Of a stretch of DNA of 64,000 nucleotides, positions 58,001 through 64,000 are shown one piece after another. Positions within the stretch are counted from its first letter, which is position 1. Each line of letters starts with the position of its first letter. The notes under the pieces were generated by a model that saw only the letters and a program-made list of their open reading frames with translations, was not told the DNA's origin and did no database searches. The stretch is from Anseranas semipalmata (taxonomy: Eukaryota; Chordata; Aves; Anseriformes; Anseranatidae), in the NCBI GenBank assembly GCA_013399115.1, contig VXAA01000089.1, positions 171,187-235,186 on the forward strand, given 5' to 3'. The position numbers and the translations under genes are program-made.

Positions 58001-58925
58001 TGCTGTCTAGATTTATGTCAGTTAAGAAAAGCTGGGATAATTTAAAAAGCTGGAAAATAATGTCAGCTGTTTTAAGAGAGCCCAGTGGACCTGGGGGTTG
58101 GTACTTGTGGGGTTTGTGGTCTGGACAGGGCCTGTATCTGCTCTCTTTAATGTCATTCTCACGGTTGCTAGGACAGCACCGAACTTGCAGACACTTTTCA
58201 GACAATCTCAGTAGTCTTCCCATTCCTGCCAAAAACTAGTCTCAGAATTAATAACTTCTGTCTCTCAGCTGTTGAATTTCCTTTTAAAGCTCCTAGACCA
58301 AAAATATATTCATTTCTGTTAGCTGTTGTAATAGTGACTTGGACAAGAAAACCCCAAGCACAGTTTGGATGCCCCTGGCTAAGGAAGGTATTTGGCCCTG
58401 CATGGATTCTGTAATCCTTTTGAATTTAATTATTTTTGCTCTAATCTCCACTAAAGACCCCATAGCCACAGGACTATAATAGCATCCCCAAATCATAATA
58501 ACATCCCCAAATCATAATAACATCCCCAAACCAAATCCCTAGGTTCTCCTACGAAGCATGAAACAAGCACAGGTATCCACGAAGCTGACAGTGTTGCCTT
58601 GGGGAGATCCTGTCCATACAAGTGGAACTTGCTAAGGGCAAGGATATGCCCCAGACCACTCGTTATGCCCTGTAGTATCTCCTGCACAGAGCCTTCAACT
58701 CTCCTCTGAAAGTCTGTGCTGGCAAGTCATTCGGACCTCAGTCTGTGGTCATTCCCTTCTTTCAAAGTACGGCTGCTCCTTCTGATGGGTCCAGTTAATG
58801 CTTGAAGGGAGGGGCTGAGCTCTGTCTCCTACACCCTGGCGGAGGGAATGCTTTCTCTCCTTGGCAGAGCGAGATAACAAAATGAGCAGGGGCAGCCTGG
58901 TGGTGATGCTACAGAAGTGGCCTGT
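55021..58925. other. Intergenic, no gene seen
   Basis: GC-moderate DNA with open frames of up to 134 codons (57835-58239, +) lacking any domain I recognise. An A-rich stretch of AATAAAACAG-like units lies near 57240-57290 and a 19-bp tandem repeat at 58483-58530. Confidence 0.55.
58483..58530. repeat. 19-bp tandem repeat, about 2.5 units
   Basis: The unit CATCCCCAAATCATAATAA begins at 58483 and 58502, with a third partial copy at 58521. Confidence 0.9.
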
Positions 58926-59513
58926 TGTGGTGGTTTTACCCTGCTGGGCAGCTGAACTCCACCACAACCGCTCTCTCACTCCCCCTCCTCAAAGGAAGAG
59001 GGGGAGAAAAAAAACCTCACAGGTTGAGATAAGGATAGTTTAATTAGAGAAGAGGAAGAAAAAAACAACAAATATATATATATATGTACAAGCAAAGCCT
59101 GTGCGCAAGCACAGAGGAAAAGAGAAAACAAGTGATTCTCCCACCAACGAGCGATGCCCGGCCACGTCCTGGGACGCAGAGCCTCAGTACCCGCAGTGGT
59201 TGATCGGAAGGACGGACGTCTTCGCAACGAGAGCCCGCCCCTTCTCCTTCCCTTTCCCAGCTTTTATTACTGAGTGTGACATCACATGGTATGGAATATC
59301 CCTTTGGTCGGTTTAGGTCAGCTGCCCTGGCCATGTCCCCTCCCCATTTCTTGCCCACCCCCACCTACTGGCTTCGGGGGGGTCTGGAGAGAGTCCTGGT
59401 TCTGTGCCAGCACTGCTCGGCAGTAGCCAAAATACTGGTGTGATACCAGCGCTGTTCTAGCTACAAGGGCTGCTGCAGGGAAAGTTAACTCTATCCCAGC
59501 CAGACCCAGTACA
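58926..59513 (-). mobile_element. Solo LTR of an ERVL-like endogenous retrovirus
   Basis: The 588-bp element starts TGTGGTGG and ends CAGTACA on the + strand (TG…CA ends). It is flanked by the perfect 5-bp target duplication CCTGT at 58921-58925 and 59514-59518. Five bases is the size typical of ERVL-type elements. Orientation is - : read that way it begins TGTACTGGGTCTGG, has a TATA-like TAATAAAAG at 59261-59270 and an ATTAAA poly(A) signal at 59039-59044. No internal viral genes flank it, so it arose by recombination between two LTRs. The LTR type is one I recognise from bird genomes; the subfamily is not assigned. Confidence 0.88.
59072..59085. repeat. (AT)n inside the LTR
   Basis: Seven AT units within the transcribed-side half of the LTR, next to an A-rich stretch. 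Confidence 0.85.
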
Positions 59514-59518
59514 CCTGT

Positions 59519-62500
59519 CCTGGTCTGCAGGTCCTGGTGCACCTCCGTATGAGCAAGAGGCCTCACTGCTCCTCAGCAGGGCTGTGCAGGTACCTCTCAG
59601 CAAACCTTTAGCCCTAGGAAAATGAAATCAGTCATTAAATGTCAATGCCTGGTGGGATATAGAGTTGCTGAAGGAATGCTGTGCAAATTTCAACTTTGGT
59701 CCTAGGTATTTAGCCTGGGATTCAAGCAGAATTTGTCATGTCCCCTGTGTGGTGCTACTCTCTTTAAGATTAATGTGAATTCCTCAAGTTGTCTTGTCTT
59801 TTCTGAAACCAAGAGCCGTAACTAATTCTGAAGTTGTCTGATCTGTAGGTACTTTGTATGCAAAGAAATGCAAGTGTGATATTATGCATCCAATAATAGA
59901 GTGCTTTATGTGACTGTTGCCCTTTTTAGCTTACAATTGCAAAAAGTGAGGTGCAAAGGCCGGTACCTACTACACAGTAATGTAATTTTCACACTGGGAT
60001 CTATCTTACAAAACATGCCATGAGTTTCCGTGACACAGATTAAATTATTAGTGGATAAACCAATGCATTAAGTAAGGGGAAATAGCTAATTGTGTGAGAG
60101 GACCAGAGAAAGCATTGCAGCCAAGGGTTATGTGATCTGTCTTGTCACTCCTCATATATTTACTTAGTTATGAGTGCTTTTGTTGCCTGTCTGAAGCTAC
60201 TTGAGAGAGAACTTTGAGAAGAAGCTCCGCAGATGAGGTACGAGCGAGGGCAGATGATGTACAGTCAGACTGGGGAGCATAGATGTGATACCAAAGAACG
60301 CAGAAGAGGCCAGCATTATGAGAAAAGGATCATGGTCAGCTGTGTGAAAGTTTCAGATTAGCTGAGGAGGATGAAGCAAGAGGTAAGGTCCAAGACTTCT
60401 CTGATGGACAGTCCTGAGCAGCCCTGGGGACGGCAAGGGCAGAAGCTGCACTTAAAGCAGCTTCCAAGAGGATTGGAAAAAAGCTTCAGACAGTGCCTGC
60501 AAACAGAGCTGTCAATGTTCTTTGAGAGGAAAAGGTGCTGAGGTGATAACTGGAGCATCAAGTGAAGTCAAAGTGCTGCTTTTTAAAAGCAGAGGGATGA
60601 GCTCTCACTTTATTTTAAGGGGAGAGAAACATGTGAAAATGACAAAGAAAAAAAATCCCTATTTCGTCTATTTTAAAGGAAGGCACAGGACGGAATTAAA
60701 ATCTCCCCCCCGAGTTGCCGGTTTGTCCTCATGGCCCAGCTTCCTGCCCTGGGCTGGTTTAAGCCTGCCAAAGCCACCCCGCTCCTGGTTAGGCTGGGCT
60801 CCCTCAGCGTGATGCGGTGATTTTCCTCACAGTGTGAGAGCTCCTGGCAAACTAAAAGGCTTCCTGCTGCAGACTCAGTCCCGATGCATCTCGGTCTCCT
60901 CTGAACGACATTCTTTTTTTTCTTTATTACCAATATCAGATCAATTATATTTATTTTTTTCAAGGCTGTCTGGTGACTGATTTAAGGAGGTGATTGTCAG
61001 GCTGTCCACATCTTTTCTTTTAGATCAGAACCTTACTTATAAAGCAATAGTTAATGTCTCTTACTATCCATAGAAGTACTCAGATGATTTTATTTAGTCA
61101 CATCAATCAATGATTATTTCGAGTTGTCAAGACTTTTTCCAGACAACCAGAAAAACTTTAAAAAAATATACTATTGTTCGGTTTTCATTAGGGGAGTAAG
61201 CCTGTAAAAAGCAGAATTTTTAATGGACAATTGGTGGAGGTTTAAGAAAGCATTCCAAATGGATTTTATGATCAGGTGCTTCTTTACAGCCTTTATATTC
61301 AGTGAGGGTAACAGATTCAACTTGAAGGGGGATGTGAAGGTCACTGCAATGTTGAACCACTCTGGAATGAAGGATTGACATAAAGGTTCAGCTATAAAAT
61401 GGTAGCTACAACTTACTGAAATACATTTAGGCAGCATGGTTTACTAAGAGCCATGAATGACACAGTTTATATCCATTCCTCAACAAAGCTGGAGGCAATA
61501 TCCTAGAGTCGGGTTATAAAAGGTAATTACAATTTTTCTTGGAAATTTTCTATTCCTACTTTGTAAACCTTTGAGGTAATCATAATTGTCTGACTTAACG
61601 GAAGCTGAATAGTGCTCAGTCTCTGAGGTTTGAAGCGTGCTTTGCACTCTGCATAGGAGTTCATTAAAGATTGTCTGACTGCTCTTTTAGGACTGTCTCC
61701 TCAGCTGGTGGAAATTGGTGTAGCTCCACATGCGTCAGGATCTGTCTTTCCCTTCTCCTCCTATGTGTACACAGCCTCTTAAACTAATGAACAGAGATCT
61801 CAGTTTCACACCACTGTTAGAAAGGGAAAGGAGATAAGATGAACTCATGCAACAGTCTCGAGCCTCAGTTGTTTTATTATTTAGTATATCAGAAACAGAA
61901 CTGCAGCACTTAGTATTGGCTAAGGGCAGGTCTGGGTGAGGCAGGCAGTCGATTTCAGCACAAAACAAGGAACATCATGTTTAGTAATTTGTACTGTGGT
62001 ACTCCTGGAGCTAAACCTATGCCCCTGGAGAGGAGGTCTACTGCATTAGCAGGGGGCTGGATAGAGAAATGAGAGGTGCCTGAATAAATGTAGGAGATGC
62101 TTCATCATTTCTGGGGTATGGGATGAGCCAGAGCCCAAAGTGCAGCTGGAATGATATTTACACCCTACACATGAAAGAGCTTCTCTCCTCCAAACCCCTC
62201 ACCTCTCAAGCATCTGCTCATGTTATTCATGTTTTGTTCAGGTCTCAGTACTGCACCCATCCCTCTGGTACCTGAGCAAACAGGCTGAGAGCAGACACTT
62301 GCCCCTGCCTGATAAAATGTCTTCTGCTCGGGCACAGTGTCTGTCCTGTGTCCTGACTGCCACCCTGCAGGGATGGTGGGAGTGCCTGGAGCAAGACCTC
62401 AGGGGCTTTAAAGGGCAGCAGCAGAAATGCCTATGGTCTACTCAGACTGTGCCCATGAAGGAAAGCTGGACAAGGATAGCTTATAAATGGTTTTGCTTTA

Positions 62501-63750
62501 ACTAAATTTGATATCCATGAAATTTAACTGGTTAGAAAGGTACTTACATGCCAACTCACTGATTGTTTAAGACCAGAAACAAATAATTCTGCTACATATA
62601 GCAATTAATAGCCTTTTAATAGTCTTCAGTGCTGGTTTTCAGGAAATTATGTTGCACTATTAACATTCCTGTAAAACCATTAGTCCTAAATGCATGTAAT
62701 TGATGGCAGTACTAATGTTTGTAAAATGAACTGAGGCTGATTTATAAGTCTGATAATAAAATAGTTCAGTAAAGGGCTTTGATCTAATAGCTGTGAAAAC
62801 AGTACACACACCTTAAAGATTATCCTTGCAGATATCCATCCTCCTTTCAACTTTTACTAGCTTCAGACACAATGATTTGGAAAGGAAGAATCCCAGCTAA
62901 ATACTTCTTGATGGAGATGACCATTGATCAGTTACACTCTATTCTCCTTCCAAATACGAACATCCAGTAGGACACTGACTCCTTGGGCCATTTTCAGTGT
63001 TACTTTATTCATTGCTATTGATTGGGATATGTACGAAAGAACATAAACACCTTGCCTGTTTTCTTAACTAATAAAAGTGGTCAAAGGTTTTACCTACCCT
63101 GCACACACTGAAGTCTAGCAAGCCAGCTCCACCAGCGTGATCTTTCTCCTGCAAAGAAGCACTTATACCTACAATATTATCTATGGTAAATCCTCAGTCA
63201 CTTTGTGCTCTTGCATCCATTCATTTTGTCAGTTTTTATTTCCTTCTCCCCCTTCCTTATGTAAACTGAAATTTAAAAATAAAAATCAAATCGCTCAATA
63301 TTAACTCAGTTTTAGCATAGTATTGAAATAGTCTATTTTGTTCGCTAAATAAATATTTTCAAGTAGTTTCAGTTAGGCTTAATAAAATCAAAAGATTGCA
63401 TTCATAAAGCCAGTGAGAGGTAATACACTTCCCATATATGGCTCATTATTTACAGTGCTTTGCTAATAGTCTCTCCTCTGTTTTCTAGGACTAGGCCTTG
63501 ATAGTGCACTACAAGATTTTATGGGCTGGTTGTCTTAATCCCTCTAGATGAAGATATTCTCCTTTGCATAAATAATTCTGTTTTTTTTTCTTTTTTCTTT
63601 TTTTTTTTTTTTGTAGCTTTTCAGTATGCTGACTGTCTTGGCACCTTCTTCAGTCACTATCTGCTGTAGCTTTTTCTTTCTCATTCAGGCAATGTGTAAG
63701 CAATTTAGAGTGGAAAAGGTTGAAGAGAAGACCTCCTTCTCCGTGTAGCT
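59519..63750. other. Intergenic, no gene seen
   Basis: Mixed composition, A/T-rich toward the right. A poly-T tract with C interruptions lies at 63581-63612. No exon, RNA gene or well-supported mobile element is visible. Confidence 0.55.
63581..63612. repeat. Poly-T tract with C interruptions
   Basis: T9C, T6C, then about 15 T. It is followed by GTAG; the AG could act as a splice acceptor, but no exon follows that I recognise. Confidence 0.85.
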
Positions 63751-63885
63751 CCTAATCCAGCTGGTAGGACACCCACATGGCGAGTGGGAGACCTTGGATC
63801 AACCCCCTGCACTGAATCAGGCAGCAGGAGGACGGGAACTTGGATCTCTCACAACCCATGTGCATGTTATTAACTACTGGGCTGG
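63751..63885. repeat. Inverted pair of tRNA-like arms (old SINE-like element)
   Basis: The left arm (63751-63808) reads CCAGCTGGTAGGACACCCAC, then GTGGGAGACCTTGGATCAAC, resembling tRNA box A and box B spacing. The right arm (63825-63885), reverse-complemented, reads CCAGCCCAGTAGTTAATAAC, then TGAGAGATCCAAGTTCCCGT, which aligns with the left arm. The centre (CCTGCACTGAATCAGGCAGC) is itself a small hairpin. The whole therefore can fold back on itself. Similar inverted units are, as I recall, common in turtle and other sauropsid genomes; the family name is not known to me with certainty. Confidence 0.55.
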
Positions 63886-64000
63886 AGAGGATAAGCAGAG
63901 GGAAGGGGGAAGCTGGCAGCACTGTATGCTTCCGCTGCTCCTGTGCATTCAGCTTCTGAAACCAAAATAGCTGATTTGGAAAAGTTCATGCCAACAACTT

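Noticed and set aside
57835..58239. 134-codon open frame on the + strand
   Set aside because: No recognisable domain, no visible gene structure and no paired splice signals that make sense; length is within chance for this composition.
59690..59840. - strand peptide with KYLGPKL, possibly another L1 reverse-transcriptase piece
   Set aside because: The motif is too short, the FADD box expected just upstream is absent, and it lies about 5 kb from the L1 fossil with no reason to link them.
60240..60280. + strand RADDV peptide resembling a reverse-transcriptase box
   Set aside because: Isolated five residues without any neighbouring RT motif.

Overview
This window is nuclear DNA from a bird. 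The evidence is a vertebrate gene with GT-AG introns, several CR1 LINE fragments (the main avian retroposon), a solo retroviral LTR of a type familiar from bird genomes, and scarce MIR-like and L1-like fossils. The species cannot be fixed from the sequence. I see no bacterial genes, operons, CRISPR arrays or viral genomes. Almost all of the short open frames are chance frames or lie inside repeats.

Only one protein-coding gene can be supported: the 3' part of EMC2 (ER membrane protein complex subunit 2, formerly TTC35) on the + strand. Six coding exons lie at 2574-2659, 2827-2886, 5344-5425, 6563-6673, 11496-11600 and 17821-17907. They join in frame into 176 residues and a stop, the C-terminal part of a protein of about 297 residues. 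The N-terminal exons lie upstream of base 1. The 3' UTR runs to about 18.2 kb, with AATAAA signals at 18104 and 18209. Intron 6674-11495 carries a long antisense CR1 (about 8083-9703).

From 18.2 kb to the end I find no further gene. The landmarks are: + strand CR1 copies at about 30215-30740, 40075-41347, 44202-44486 and 47884-48466; small CR1 tails at about 12041-12170 (-) and 51165-51260 (+); two weak MIR-like fragments; an L1-clade LINE fossil on the - strand at about 54363-55020; a 588-bp solo LTR at 58926-59513 with a perfect 5-bp target duplication; and a pair of inverted tRNA-like arms at 63751-63885. In other vertebrates EMC2 is followed by a gene-poor interval before TMEM74, which fits this emptiness; that is outside knowledge, not something read here.

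Assembly condition matters. There are two N gaps (28057-28134 inside a poly-C run, and 45337-45699) and two single-N joins (8482 and 40613). Each single N is flanked by near-identical direct duplicates (188 bp and 35 bp), which look like unmerged contig overlaps rather than biology. I found no convincing undescribed system. The most useful second looks are the assembly signature, the L1 fossil, the inverted tRNA-like element and a POU-site-like palindrome at 42375-42397.
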